Positions 21,160 through 33,001 of a stretch of 59,008 bases of DNA are shown here, in pieces. The number at the start of each line of letters is the position of its first letter. Positions within the stretch are counted from its first letter, which is position 1. The translations under genes and the position numbers were made by a program. This DNA is from Diphasiastrum complanatum (taxonomy: Eukaryota; Streptophyta; Lycopodiopsida; Lycopodiales; Lycopodiaceae), in contig MU833247.1 in the NCBI GenBank assembly GCA_029204225.1, forward strand, positions 1-59,008, read 5' to 3'. The notes beneath the pieces are model-generated. The model saw only the letters and a program-made list of their open reading frames with translations, was not told where the DNA came from and searched no databases.

Positions 21160-21790
21160 AGATCCATCAAACTTGGAAAAATCTTTTGAATAGCAATACT
21201 TTGAACAATGTTAGCATGAGCATCCAACAATCCATTAAGAATCACCTGAACAAACTCTCCTTCCTTAATGCTCTCATCAATGCAAGCCAACTCATCATTC
21301 CATACTTTCATCTTCAAAACAAAAGTACTTTCTTAATTCTTTTGCAAACAAGAAAATATTTGCCTTCTTGGAGTCAACGCTCTGGAATAGACTTGGATTC
21401 ATAAAGTTTATTCAATGAATCCCAAGCATCCTTAGATGAAGTACACTTACCAACTTCCTTGAGAAGCTCATTGGTAACATTCATCTTGATCATGTGTAGA
21501 GCCCTTTTGGCCCTCTTATCATACCTCATTTGATCTTGCTGTGTTGTTGGTCTCTCCTCCAAACCTACAACAATATCCAAAACATCATTCATCTCAAGAA
21601 GTGATTCCATCCTCGCTTTCCACAATGAATAGCTACTTGAGGTAAGCCTATCATTGGCTTCCAACTTGACTCCACTTGAGGTTGCCATATAGCAATGACC
21701 TGATCTTCTTTTTCAGCCTGTTTCAATGCACAAAGCACTCCTTTGAACAACAAAAAATGTTTTCAAAAGAAATCACAAATATTTGAAACT
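21160..21790 (-). pseudogene. Copia gag with leader, minus strand
   Basis: A 104-codon stretch from ATG 21,688 to 21,374 is a copia gag N-terminus: DRLTSSSYSLWKARMESLLE, IKMNVTNELLKEVGKCTS and AWDSLNKLYESKS. The remainder to about 21,160 is the next part of gag in shifted frames (AIQKIFPSL near 21,180). Leader sequence to about 21,790 resembles the leader beside the gag at 46.5 kb, so the two are of one family. It is truncated at the junction with copia RNase H. Confidence 0.8.
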
Positions 21791-21807
21791 ATCTCAAAAA
21801 ATTGCAG

Positions 21808-21820
21808 TGGTATTAGAGCA
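21808..21820 (+). other. Primer-binding-site-like sequence
   Basis: TGGTATTAGAGCA differs by one base from the initiator-Met site TGGTATCAGAGC used by copia elements, and is on the plus strand. The sequence to its left is minus-strand gag leader, so only a few bases of the expected LTR end (TTGCA) could remain. It may mark another truncated element. Confidence 0.45.
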
Positions 21821-22270
21821 AGGCTTACGAAGATCGAATGATTTGGAGATGTGAGCCCTTTCACCGATTCTTGGTGGAGATCGATTTGGTTTTCTCTTGA
21901 AGGTGGAGAATAAGCTTCCAAGTGGGTGGTCTCTTAGTATTTCACTTGCATGTCACTAAGATCCGTCCGTATTGGCTTTCTCCATAGCAATATGGAGTAT
22001 GGTCGATATTAGCTAGTTTTTGATGATTTTTCGATTTTTGTCTGAATTTCTCATAAACTATGGTAGATTTGAATTTTTAGCAAGTGCACCTTCTTTTAGC
22101 AAGTGCACCTTCATTTAGGAATTTATTAATAGCTAAATTAATGACTACATGTCGACATTTTGCAATATTTGCGGTTCTAGAATAAAACATTGTTTGTTTT
22201 TTTAGGGTTTATAGCTACAAATGAGTAGTAAGAGCTATGATGTAGAAAAATTAGAACAACTGAAGCCTGT
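21821..22270. other. Possible copia leader, otherwise unassigned
   Basis: Follows the primer-site-like motif. No open gag was recognised. Contains a short direct duplication of CTTTTAGCAAGTGCACCTTC near 22,090. Confidence 0.35.
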
Positions 22271-23089
22271 TACATATTACTTTGAGTTACTGTTGATAAA
22301 ATTCCATCAAGCTCACACGTGTGGGGAATGATCCTCAAGTGTGAATGATCTTGTTAAACTTTGTGTTTAGCACATAAATTGATTCTAGAATAGATGCCAA
22401 AATCTAGTACAAAATTTTATGGCTAAATCACAATCTAGCATGCTAAGAATCAAAGAATGATTGCTTTGATAAACAAGAGAGAAGAAGTACAAGAATTTAA
22501 TGCATTAGCATAAGCCTCTACTCGAGTTAAAGAGAGAAAGAGATAGCAATATTCAAGCGAACAATAATGTAGATCCAAAATGACATGGAATAGCTTCAAA
22601 GCTTGGTTCTTCATAAAAAATTATGAGAGTGTCTAAACATATTTATGGAGTTTGAAGTAGCTCAAGGTAGAATCACCTCCATCTAACCTCCATCCACATC
22701 TATAAGTGAAAACTAGAGAATTAGTGACATTTGTCAGTTCACATGCATGCATTTCTACCTACTTTTACCAAGTGTCAAATTTTCAACTAAAATTGTACAA
22801 ATCATCATGCATGTGTCCAATTCACTTTGTGCATGCCTTGCATGTCACTATGGATCACTTACAACCATTGCATGTGATATGCCATGAGTTTCTACAAGTC
22901 TATTATTGACATTTCTATGTCTACATACTATATGCAAGTTGTATATTATCAACTAGACTTGAAGAACCCATGTAGCTCGAGCTTCTTCTAGGCCAAATTT
23001 GGCATTTACAATATGAAATAACATATATACATAGAAAAAACTCTGTTAAAAGCCTAAAGTCAAGATAGATGATTTTTCATTTTCCAACA
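22270..23089 (-). repeat. Copia 3' LTR, minus strand
   Basis: On the minus strand it starts TGTTGGAAAATG at 23,089, after the purine tract TTTTTAGGAGGAG. The inner boundary, somewhere near 22,270-22,295, is uncertain. It contains a CACACGTGTG palindrome at 22,314-22,323. Confidence 0.6.
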
Positions 23090-23095
23090 CTCCTC

Positions 23096-24640
23096 CTAAA
23101 AATAGTCTATGTTTGACTTGAACATGGATCTTGGTATTATTCCAAGATTGGCTCTATGCTTGATGAAGGAATTTTTGCTCAAAGGTTGGGTGAGAAAATT
23201 TGCAATACAAGATGATGTGTCAATGTGCTCCAAGTAGATTTCCCCTCCAATGAGCTTCTCTCTCACGAAGTGATGTGCAACCTCGATGTGTTTGTTCCTT
23301 GCATGAAATATTGGATTATTGGCAAGGGCTTGTGCTGAAATATTGTCACACATGATCAAAGGTAGATCATCTTCCTTGATTATCTCTAGCTCCACAAGCA
23401 ACCTCTTGATCCAAAACACTTCTTTTGCTGTAGCAGTAAGTGCCTTATATTCAGCTTCACAAGATGAGAGTGATATGGTATCTTGCTTTTTGGAAAATCA
23501 AGATATTAAATTTCCTCCAAGATATATGACATATGCACTTGTAGATTTCCGATCTATTTTATCACTAGCAAAATCCGAGTCAGAATAGACAACTATGGAA
23601 AGATCTTCACTTTTATATAACAAACCATAATCATAGGTTGAAGATATGTACCTAAGTACTCTTTTGGCCATTTTCCAATGATGTATTAATAGTAGGATTT
23701 TGCATAGCTTGGCTCAACTTATGAACTTACATCAGGCCTAGTTATGGTGAGCCAAATTAAGGAGCCTGTAAGACTCCTAAAAAGAGTGATGTCCACAAAG
23801 GATCTTTCATCACCTTTGTTAGGATCTTTTACAATTTGCTCCATAGGAGTATCAATACTCTTACAATCTAGCATATTGAACTTTTTTACATTGAAAGAGC
23901 ATACTTGGATTGACAAACAAAAGCTTTCTCATTATGGAAGTCAATCTCTAATCCTAATATGTATTGAATTTTTCCAATATCTTGCATCTTGAATTCTTTT
24001 CCAAGTGCAATTTTGGTTTCTTCAACTAAATTGATACAACTTCCTGTCAGGATAATATCATCAACATAAAAGAGAAGAATGACAATATCACTATCATAAA
24101 ACTTGACATACAAGGAAGGATCATAGTTACTAGGATTGAATCCTAGTGAGACAAGAAAAGTGTTAAGTCGAGAATACCACAATCTTGGTGCTTGGTTTAG
24201 TCCATAGAGACTTTTGAAGAGCAAGCAAACTTTGGTCTTGTCTTGGATGAACCCAAGGGGTTGATCCATATAAATTTCTTCTTTTAGATATCCATTTAAA
24301 AATGCATTTGAGACATCTAGTTGAAAAAATTGCCATTTGAAAAAACAAGCAATAGAAATGGTGATTATATTTGACTCGAAAAACCCATTTGCAACCAATA
24401 GTGTGCTTGTTGGATGGAAGATCCACAAGTTGCCATGTCTTGTTGGCAATCAATACATCATATTCCTCCTTCATGGCTAGAAACCATTCTTTTGAGTTGA
24501 GTGCATAATATACATCCTTTGGCTCTTCATGTAAAACAAAATAAGCATAATTAGTGGAGTTGAGTTCCACTTGCTTGCCTTTATCTCCATATGTAAGCCT
24601 CTTAGGCTCAGATCTTTCTCTTTGTCCAAGTGGTGAATCG
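23096..24640 (-). pseudogene. Copia reverse transcriptase and RNase H, minus strand, broken
   Basis: Coding similarity starts at the linker before RT (KRLTYGDKGKQ near 24,600). It runs through EWFLAMKEEYDVLIANKTW, CKWVFRVKYN and, after a shift or small deletion, FQLDVSNAFLNGYLKEEIYM. LLFYVDDIILTG near 24,060 is the active site. RNase H follows to the stop at 23,096 (CDNISAQALANNPIFHAR, HFVREKLIGGEIYLEH, LTQPLSKNSF). A stop within the RNase H near 23,500 and small frameshifts make it inactive. The LTR starts seven bases after the stop. Confidence 0.85.
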
Positions 24641-24649
24641 AGATTCCCA

Positions 24650-26765
24650 GGAGCCTCCCATCACTGCAGCACGAAAATACAATCTTGCTTTCGGCAGTTG
24701 ATCTTTGATACTGTCTGACGCCATTGGTTTATTTGGATCAAATGTCAACGTGGGAAGGCAATCATCCCCTCGAGTAGCAACGGACGCCAATAGAGTCAAG
24801 TCTTTTGCAAAGAGCGCCAATTGACTAACTGTCAAATTGGGAGAGTGTATATACTCTCACTGGTATGCTTGTAATGCTCTGTGAAAATCCACTAAAATTT
24901 CTCAACTGTAAGGCTGGTGGATTACTGGCCATGGATCGTAATTTTATCCATGGCCACTCCCAGATATTTCCACTTATTTTGTCACGACATTGGGACGTAG
25001 TATGGATCTACGTGCAATTGGTGAGGACTGGCCACATAACTCCTGATTGATTTTGGAGTTTTCTCAAATACTGTTATTCTCTAGGCCGACTGCTCTCCCA
25101 ATGCAAGGTAGCTTATCCAACTCATTGTCGGCCTCTATTTCAGAGGTCTTAAACTTGATGACCCAACCGCCACGCGAGGACTCATGCGGATGTTGCGTTA
25201 GGAAGCTCTGGATCTGGTCCTTGACGTTGGTTGGTCGTCTGAATAAGGGTCTGGTCCCTGATGTAGATGGTCCTGATTCCGTTGCCTGTGGAACTGGCTA
25301 TACTTCTTCGACCTCTGGTGCTCCACTCTGATCCATGCCTGAATCCATTGTGGCATCCAATCCAGCCTGTTCTTGTCGTTGAGGCAAGAATTGTGGCATT
25401 TGTGGAACAGAGAATTGCGGGTTGGACTCCAAAATCTGAGAGGCAGCCTTTTCATAAGCGTTAATAGTTTCTTTGGCCTTTGCCAACTCAGTCAAGGTCA
25501 TGCCTTTAAACCTGTCGAACTGAACTTGATACCCTTGGAGGGCCACTCGATAAGTTTCAATCTTTTTAAATAAATACCCAATTTTCGTCGGAGTTATCGG
25601 ATGATCAAGAATTTGAGTATGGAGATACGCATCACGCTCAAGGGTGGTCGCATCCAATTCACCTTGAAGACGTGAGCGATCTTGCTCGGCCATCTGCAGT
25701 TGACCCTATAACAACAACACTTGTTGTTTCGCATCCTGCAAAGGCCTGTCCACTTGGTCTTGTGTAGTTGTTAGGGCATTTTGAAGGGTATTGACATAAT
25801 CTTCTTGCCGATCAGCCGATTATTCTGTCTTTTTCATCTCAACTTCAGATTTCGCTTCATGCTTCTTAGCAATCTTCAAATCTCTGTCCAGTTGGATGAC
25901 TTTCTGGCTTATGAGGGTATTTTCAGAACCCATGTCTGAAATTCACTACTCCATTTTTTTTTCTTATCCAACATACATTGGATCACTTGCGCAAGGTTTG
26001 AGACTAACTTGAGAGCATCACCAAAATCTACTATCATGGAGGTGGTAGCAGCAAGAGGACCTGGTGGTACTATCCTTGTTTGGCGTGGAGCTGGTGTCGA
26101 CAATTCTTCTTCTTCAAAAGTATCATCTTCCTCATAGCCCTCAGGTACTGTGGTGTCGAACTACGTCGGTGATTTGATTGCATGCCTGACCCGAATGGTG
26201 ATGAGGTCTAGTGAGATGACTCTGTCGGTGCTTCTTCATAAATAGATAGCATGGTATCAACATTAAACCCACGAAGCTTGTCTTCCAAGTAAGAGGTGGA
26301 TAATACCGAGAGAAGAGGGCTAGCCGCAAATTGCTGCTTGGTGTTATCCTTGATTGCCCTCTTCAACTCACCAAAAATCGTCTTATACCAACTATAAGGT
26401 CCGAGAGGGCCAGATCCTAATTTGTAGTTGGAATCCACAATGCGGTGCAAGATCTGTGAAGAAATATGTTCCTTCTTGAGGTTGCCAACCATCAAAAAGT
26501 TGTTCAGAAGCTGGGATGCGGCATGGATGATGGGATCTCGGATGGATTCTAGGAGATACTCGTCATGAGTCCAGTAATACTCAACATATGTGTCTATGAA
26601 CGGCTTGATCACATTCTTTGCATGCTTGTGATTTGGGGATGGCTCTTTGCCGGATGTGATACCTATGGCTACAAGGGTGGCTTTAGTAACACGCACCTTG
26701 TGTGTGGCAGTCTAAAAAGTGATGTACAATTTAGACTTGGCCTCGGTCCAAGTGCTAAAGGCCAT
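24650..26765 (-). pseudogene. Unrecognised coiled-coil protein, degraded ORF of about 700 codons
   Basis: From ATG 26,765 the minus strand encodes MAFSTWTEAKSKLYITF, a stop at about 26,714, then 163 open codons (26,696-26,208) with VIKPFIDTYVEYYWTHDEYL and GPYSWYKTIFGELKRAI. After frameshifts come a short piece (26,103-25,909) and a coiled-coil-like stretch (25,900-25,298) rich in Gln, Glu, Leu, Lys and Thr. A last part lies at 24,835-24,650. I see no zinc knuckle, protease, polymerase motif, signal peptide or membrane segment. It lies on the same strand as, and about 1 kb after, the gypsy pol at 27.8-29.2 kb, the position of an accessory 3' ORF. It could also be a captured host gene or a gag-like protein. 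The copia fragment truncates its end near 24,650. Confidence 0.5.
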
Positions 26766-27789
26766 AGTGATGAATTACATATTAATTTTTCCAGAAAAGG
26801 CTCTCTCATAAATTCTCATTGCCTTGAGCAAGGGCCCGACAAGAGACATCCACTGAACGACCATGCTTGCGCCATGATGTCCGTTGTAGTTGGAACATCA
26901 CAATGGATGGAGTATCGCGGAGACTGAGAGGTATTAATAGAAGACGTGATGATGGAAAGTAAGTGTGAGTGTATATCAGAAGAGAGAAAAAAGTTGGTAG
27001 AAAGTTTTGGTCCGGAAATCTTTTTGCAAGAGCTCCGCTAGCACAAGTGACAAATGAATCAAATTTAGCCTTCTTGTAGGTGAATTTGGAGGGTCCATTA
27101 GACAAAGTACTAGTTTGGGTCAGCTCTGGACAGAAATTTGCAGGCTTGCTTAGTACTGTGAAAATAGCTTCCAAAATTCTTAGCAAAAATTTTGGACAAA
27201 AATAACAGTCTAGCGAACATTCTGCAGATCTTGCGAAGGTTCAACATTTGTCTAAAGCCATCATTCGCCTGGGTACTGTAATAAATGAAATTTTTTACAA
27301 TCTGAACCTATGACCAACCTAAATTTGGCATTTTAAATTTATCTGGCATATCGATGAAGGTTCATAAGTACTGGAAGATGTTTGACAAACGTTCCTAAAA
27401 TGGCATGATGTTGAACATTCGCCTGAGGTAAAAATGGATATCAACTGGTGGAAAGAACGTTTGCCCAACTCGGTATAGGTATATCTAAGGTGGATATTGC
27501 CTTTGAAAACTCGACGAACAATTCTAGCACAATATGTGCAAAAAATAATCCAAAAAATAGTTTTCCAAGTCATTTTCCATAAAGATTTGATTCTTGAAAA
27601 TACTTTCCTTCAATTTTTCCTAAGCTGATGACATTTCTGACTTTTGCTCATCAATCTTTTCATTTGTTTTCTATTTTTACTTTTTTTTTTGTCTGTTCCA
27701 AAAGAAAATGTCAACCAAGTAGTAAAAACAAGAAATTGAAAAATAATAAAAAAAAAAACAGAGTCTCGGATTATGCTAACTGAACTGGT
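26766..27789. other. Non-coding stretch between gypsy pol and the unknown ORF
   Basis: AT-rich with homopolymer runs near 27,680 and 27,750. No coding similarity. It might be the inter-ORF spacer of one element or contain its LTR, but no terminal repeat was found. Confidence 0.4.
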
Positions 27790-29180
27790 GGAATGACCTG
27801 CCAAAACTTGCGTAATCAGCTGCCATTCACTGGAGTATCAAAAGGTTTTCCATCCAAAAGTTCCAAAATAATTGTTCCATAGTTCAATATTTCTTTGACT
27901 TTATATGGTCCTTCACCGATAAACTTCAATTTTCCTTTGATCAGCTTGGTTTTATACATCAGTGCTAGATCTCTTTCTTTCAGATCCTTTTTGTGTAATC
28001 AGTGATCGTGCCATGCCTTACGGTGGGCTTTCCCTACTGCTAACGCATGAACTGCCATCAATCTAGTTTCACATAATTTGTGCAAGGCTTCATAACGCAG
28101 TTGTAAGGATTTATCATCATCTAATCGCTCTATTGCTGCTATGCATAGAGATGGTGCTAAAATTAAATCGGCATGAAAAAATACCATAAATCAGTTGAAA
28201 AGGTGTTTGATTCGTGCTACTCTTGTAAGCAGTTCTGAATGCTAATTCCATCTAACCCTTGTTTGTATAGTTGGTCTGCAATTAACGTATAAGGTTTGGT
28301 TTTGAGGACCAACGCACGTTGTTCAGGTTTAGATAAGGATGGGTCAATCTGCCCTGAAGTTAAATATTTTGTGATATCCTTGACCCAAACAGGTGTAGAG
28401 TCAACTTGAAATAAAATGGCATCAAGTAAATCATCGTTGATGCCTTGATCTGGAGTTGGTAGGTTAGGAATTCGATAGATGATCTGCTAAAAAATATTGA
28501 ACTGCCTTTTGAACCACGATCCTAAACTCAAATTCTCGCAGTAATAGGATCCATCGAGTAATACGACCGGTTGTGCAAGTCTTGTTAGTAGGATATAGGA
28601 GTGCTTGATGATAAGGGAAGAAGGCAAAAACTTTTCCCAGGAGATAATGCTGCATGCAATTTTATGTTCCTAGTCAGAACGACTCGCTTCAACCATTTTT
28701 GTCATAATATTGGAGAGAATATTATTGGAGGATTCAGCTTGGCCATTACCCTTGGGATAATATGGAGTACTAAACCGGTGTATAAGAAAAAGTCTTCCAA
28801 CAAATACTTTATTGTTTGATTAACAAAGTGTGTACCACGATCACTGACGATCTCTATAGGACATTCGAATCTAATAATGATGTGTTCATAGAGAAATTTA
28901 GCCGTAGATTTTGCATAAGCAACTTTAACAACTTTGGCTTCAACCCATTTGGCCATATAATTGGTTGCTACGATGATATATTTGGCTTGAGATCCTCTTG
29001 TCGCAGGATGAATAGGACCAACATAATCTAGGTCCCATTTTCCAAATGGTGCTTGCGATAAAACCGGATGTAATGGTTCATAATTTTATCGCATAGGACG
29101 TTGTGCCCGTTGACAAACATCACATGATTGAATATGTGTCTGTATGAAGTGTAGGCCACCAACACCCTGATTGCAAAACA
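27790..29180 (-). pseudogene. Ty3/gypsy integrase with an RNase H block inside it, minus strand
   Basis: Reading leftwards, zinc-finger end SCDVCQRAQRP (about 29,100) leads into the integrase core: KWDLDYVGPI-like sequence, ATNYMAKWVEAKVVKVAYA near 28,930 and EIVSDRGTHF near 28,840. The core stops at DWEHKI-type codons (about 28,658, the Trp codon now a stop). Next, 28,657-28,246 encodes a piece of RNase H and its linker (HYLLGKVFAFF, HQALLYPTNKTC, LADHLSNS, IADQLYKQG), which normally lies upstream of integrase. The integrase C-terminal region then resumes (AFRTAYKSSTNQTPFQLI near 28,230) and continues to about 27,790. Several stops are present. Confidence 0.8.
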
Positions 29181-29318
29181 TTAGGAGAGTTTTGAGCGCC
29201 AAAAAGACCTTTTAAGAATTTGTGCAAGATGCCTTTTGTATTATTAAAATATTATAACACTAATACTTTTGACTTGCCATAACTTTTTAATCATAACTCA
29301 GAAGTATGTCATGTAACA

Positions 29319-30262
29319 TGTTTACAGTTCCCCTACTCCAAAGGATCTGCTGGCTTTTTCTTGTTCTTTCTTCTTGCTTCAGAATAATTTCTGCCTGTTA
29401 CCAGACTATGTTTGGCATTTTCTTGGTGTTTTCTTGTTATCGCAATGCCCAGAATCAAGTAGAAGGGACTGGTTATTGTTGTAGTTATGTCCTACCTGTC
29501 AGAGGACACTCAGATTAGTCACTCTTGCACTAGAACACATGCATAAACGACCACAATCAATCAATCATGCATGCCAAAACGTTGAACCATCAAATCAGCA
29601 TGCAAAACTTTTGAAACAATGACTAAAATTCTACTCTAATGTTGCAAAAACGAGTTTGAAATCAGATCCTAAACATACTACACTTGCATTAATCCACAAA
29701 AAAAGAAACAAGAAGCTAATTTATAGCATTTTAGAAGTCCAAGAATCAAGAAACCAACCAGACTTTTGATTATTGAACATCCTAAGAACATCAAGAACAG
29801 GGTTGTAAGGGGATATGCAAGAATTACATCACAAACCCAGCCTATTTAGTTTACCTGAATGTTGATTCCTACAATAATCCACAAACAATAAATGAAATCT
29901 AATCCACTCTAGAAAAGTAGGAAAATAATCCACTCTAATATCCACAACCACACATGTAGGAGGGAAGGGCAAGATCATGAATGCATCACTCAAGAAACAA
30001 GCATGATCAAGGAGCTCAATGGATGTACCAAACTCGTGGAGGCTCTTCTCATTTCAGCATGGAGTAGGTACAATACACGAAAAGCTCCTCTTCTCCTTAG
30101 GTGGCATCCTACTGGCATTTTCACATTTCACAAATTACAAGTGGAATAATGCTCTCCACTAGAGGTCGCCATCAAAAGTTGGCTCACTCTACTTTCTTTA
30201 AGAGGGGTCTACTTGCATTTATTAGTTTGCCTAGAAGTACTAGTTCCTACATGGTCATTCCA
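29319..30262. repeat. Left long direct repeat (LTR) of the minisatellite element
   Basis: Starts TGTTTACAGTTCCCCTACTC and ends ATGGTCATTCCA. It is clearly similar to 31,190-32,167 along its whole length, with scattered substitutions, and lacks a stretch of roughly 40 bases present near 31,970 in the right copy. Confidence 0.8.
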
Positions 30263-30334
30263 TCGGTTGGTCAGAATTGCAATCAGAGATTTCGGCTGAA
30301 AGTATTATGCATGGGTGAATCCGGTCCGGTTGAG

Positions 30335-30960
30335 ATGGTGATGAAGTGCTTCAATCGAGATGGTACGGAGGGCGTCAGTCAAGATGGTAACGAAGTGCTT
30401 CGGTCGAGATGGTAATGGAGGGCGTCGGTCGAGATGATAACGAAGTGCTTCTGTCGAGATGATGACGGAGGGCGTCGATCGAGATGGTGACGGAGGGCAT
30501 CGGTCGAGATGGTAACAAAGTGCTTTGGTCGGGATGGTAACGGAGGACGTCAGTCGAGATGGTAATGAAGTGCTTTGGTCGAGATTTGATGAGGGGCTTC
30601 CGTTGAGATCTGATGAGGGGCTTTAGTCGAGATATGAGGAAGGGCTTTGGTCAAGATCTGACAAGGGGCTTTGGTCGAGATCTGATGAAGGGCTTTGGTC
30701 AAGATCTCAAGGAGGATGTCGATCGAGATTTCAAGGAGGGTGTCGGTCGAGATTTTAATGAGGGCGTCGGTCGAGATTTCAAAAATGGCTTTAGTCGAGA
30801 TTTGAGTCCAAGAACGATTTGGTCAAAAAAAAATTTTTGTTAGGCACATGCGTCGGTTGAGATAGTAACGAAGGGAGACTTGGCTGAGATGGGAGAGAAG
30901 GTGTTCGGCCGAGATGGTGATGGAGGAGGTCTCGGCTTAGATGGGAGAGAAAGAGGAGTC
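30335..30960. repeat. Minisatellite of 24-26-bp units, core GTCGAGAT
   Basis: About 25 imperfect units are seen, such as GGTCGAGATGGTAACGAAG with TGCTTT or GGGCGTC. The left half uses 25-26-base units. The right half (30,600-30,800) uses near-regular 24-base units, so one frame gives an eight-residue repeat (GFGRDLMK type). I treat that frame as a by-product. Confidence 0.85.
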
Positions 30961-31189
30961 AGCTGAGATGGTGACGGAGGGAGGTGTAGACGATGGATAA
31001 ACTGTGGGTAGAGGAGGATGTAGAAGGATCTGAGGTTGTATGTAGGACATGTGGAGGGTGGCTGTAGGCTGTTCTGAGCTATGAATAGATCTTGAAATGT
31101 ACCACATTTCTTGGATGGATATGATCAAGGGCAGTATTGCGGCATTGATTGTTTCAAAATGTGAGTGGTGCAAGCAACAACGGGCCAAA

Positions 31190-32167
31190 TGTTTATAGAT
31201 CCCCTGCTCCAGAGGATCTGCTGGCTTTTTCTTGTTTTTTCTTCTTGTTTCAGAACAGTTTTTGCTTGTTACCAGGCTACGTTGGGCATTTTCTTGGTGT
31301 TTTCTTGTTATTGAAATGCCCAGAATCAAGTAGAAGGGACTGGTTATCGTTGTAGTTTTGTCTTGCTTGTCAGAGGACACTCAGATTTGTCACTCTTGCA
31401 CTGGAGCACATGCATAAACAACCACAATTAGTCAATCATGCATGCCAAAACATTTGACCATCAAATCAGCATGCAAAACCGTCTGAACAATGATTGAAAT
31501 TCTATTCTAATGCTGCAAAAACGATTTTGAAATCAGATCCTAAACATACTACACTTGCATTAATCCACAAAACAAGAAACAAGAAGCCAATTTACAGCAT
31601 TTTAGAAGTCCAAGAATCAAGAAACCAACCAGTCTTTTGATTATTGGACATCCCAAGAACATCAAGAACAGGGTTGTAAGGGGATATGCAAGAATTAAAT
31701 CCAAACCCAGCCTATTTAATTTACCTGAATGCTGATTCCTACATTAATCCACTAACAAGAAATGAAATCTAATCCACTCTAGAAAAGTAGGAAAACTAAT
31801 CCACTCTAATATCCACAACCACACACATAGGAGGGAAGGGCAAGATCATGAATGCATCACTCAAGAAACAAGCATGATCAAGGAGCTCAATGGATGTACC
31901 AAACTCGTGGAGGTTCTCTTCATTTTAGCATGGAGTAGGTACAATATACAAAAAGCTCATCTTCTCAAAGAGGGAGTCTCTTAAATAAGCAAGAGAGCTC
32001 CTTAGGTGACATCTTAGTGGCATTTTCACATTTCACAAACTACAAGTGGAATAATGCTCTCTACTAGAGGTCACCATCAAAAGGTGGCTCACTCTACTTT
32101 CTTTAAGAGGTGTCTACTTGCATTTATTACTTTGCCTAGAAGTACTAGTTCCTACATGGTCATTCCA
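31190..32167. repeat. Right long direct repeat (LTR) of the minisatellite element
   Basis: Starts TGTTTATAGATCCCCTGCTC and ends ATGGTCATTCCA, 978 bp. The many mismatches to the left copy suggest an old insertion. Confidence 0.8.
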
Positions 32168-32534
32168 TCTTTCGGGATTCACCATGAGGCTTACACAGTT
32201 CTTGCTTGTCATTACTAACTAGTATTCCTTGGCTCTCATACTTGGCTCTTATCTTCGTTAGTCTCGTTTTCTCAGAGACCTCCTCGGTCTAAGGTGAGAG
32301 GTGCTCTTGGATATCTCTGGCAGAGTATCTTGGGGATTCGTCAGAATCAGCCAAGATAACATATCATTGGAAAGCCCTTGTCGAGCTCTTTCCAATGCAC
32401 CAAACTCCGCTAAATTCGGACTTACCACTAAAAAGGTATGCCATTTTTAGTGTGGAATCAAAATGTGGACTCAAAAAGTTACGTTATGTAGATTTCAAAT
32501 TTGAGTGTTTAGATTGGTCCATGTGTAGGAACGT
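32168..32534. other. Non-coding stretch, nothing recognised
   Basis: Between the minisatellite element and the gypsy RNase H fragment. No coding similarity or repeat ends seen. Confidence 0.4.
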
Positions 32535-32635
32535 ATAAAAGCTTTTGAGGACTTGAAAATAGCGCTTACCACAGCCCCCATACTTCGTTCCCTAGACTAG
32601 GAATTCCATGTGCATATCGTCGCAAGTAATTCTAG
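32535..32635 (+). pseudogene. Gypsy RNase H, 5' fragment of a split element
   Basis: The plus strand reads KAFEDLKIALTTAPILRSLD, a stop, then EFHVHIVASNSS, the start of a Ty3/gypsy RNase H domain. It ends at the CTAG(T) target site, and the domain continues at 42,753. Confidence 0.8.
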
Positions 32636-32989
32636 TTAACATTCTATGCGGAAATTCTGATCTAGTGGAGAGTGCAGATTAGAGATGCAATCACTGACTG
32701 ATTTCCAACCATCGAAACCATGAACAACATCCACAAGTAACAGAGTGATGGAGGAGCTCACATAAAGCAAAAGAGCTCACAAAGCAAAAGCATCGTTATT
32801 ACAAAGAGATTGATACATATACAAGTAAAGGTCTCCTTTGCATGGGGATGCCACGTGGCATAGACCTAATAAATGCATGACATTCACTATTGGCTTCTAC
32901 GTGACATTTTAGCTTTTTAACTAAAGCCTACCAAACTAAAACAATACATAACTGTAAACTACAATCACAGTTGAGCTTACTATTTCTAA
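32636..32989 (-). repeat. 3' LTR (left) of the non-coding LTR element
   Basis: 354 bp, starting TTAACATTCTATGCGG on the plus strand and ending TATTTCTAA. Highly similar to the right LTR. Confidence 0.85.
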
Positions 32990-33001
32990 CTCCCTCTCTT
33001 A
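32990..33001 (-). other. Polypurine tract of the non-coding LTR element
   Basis: AAGAGAGGGAG on the minus strand directly before its 3' LTR. Confidence 0.7.

Larger units (their letters stand above)
29319..32167. mobile_element. LTR-pair element without pol (LARD-like) carrying a minisatellite
   Basis: Two direct repeats of about 0.95 kb flank 927 bp without recognisable gag or pol. Orientation is unsettled. Read on the minus strand the LTR is TGGAATGACC...CTGTAAACA, with TTGGCCCGTTGTTGC after the right copy as a possible primer site. No target duplication was identified. The inner part holds the 24-26-bp minisatellite. Confidence 0.65.

Noticed and set aside
30101-30843. Repeat-encoded ORFs with an eight-residue period
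   Set aside because: They follow the minisatellite. The frame changes with unit length and stops interrupt it, so a real protein is unlikely.
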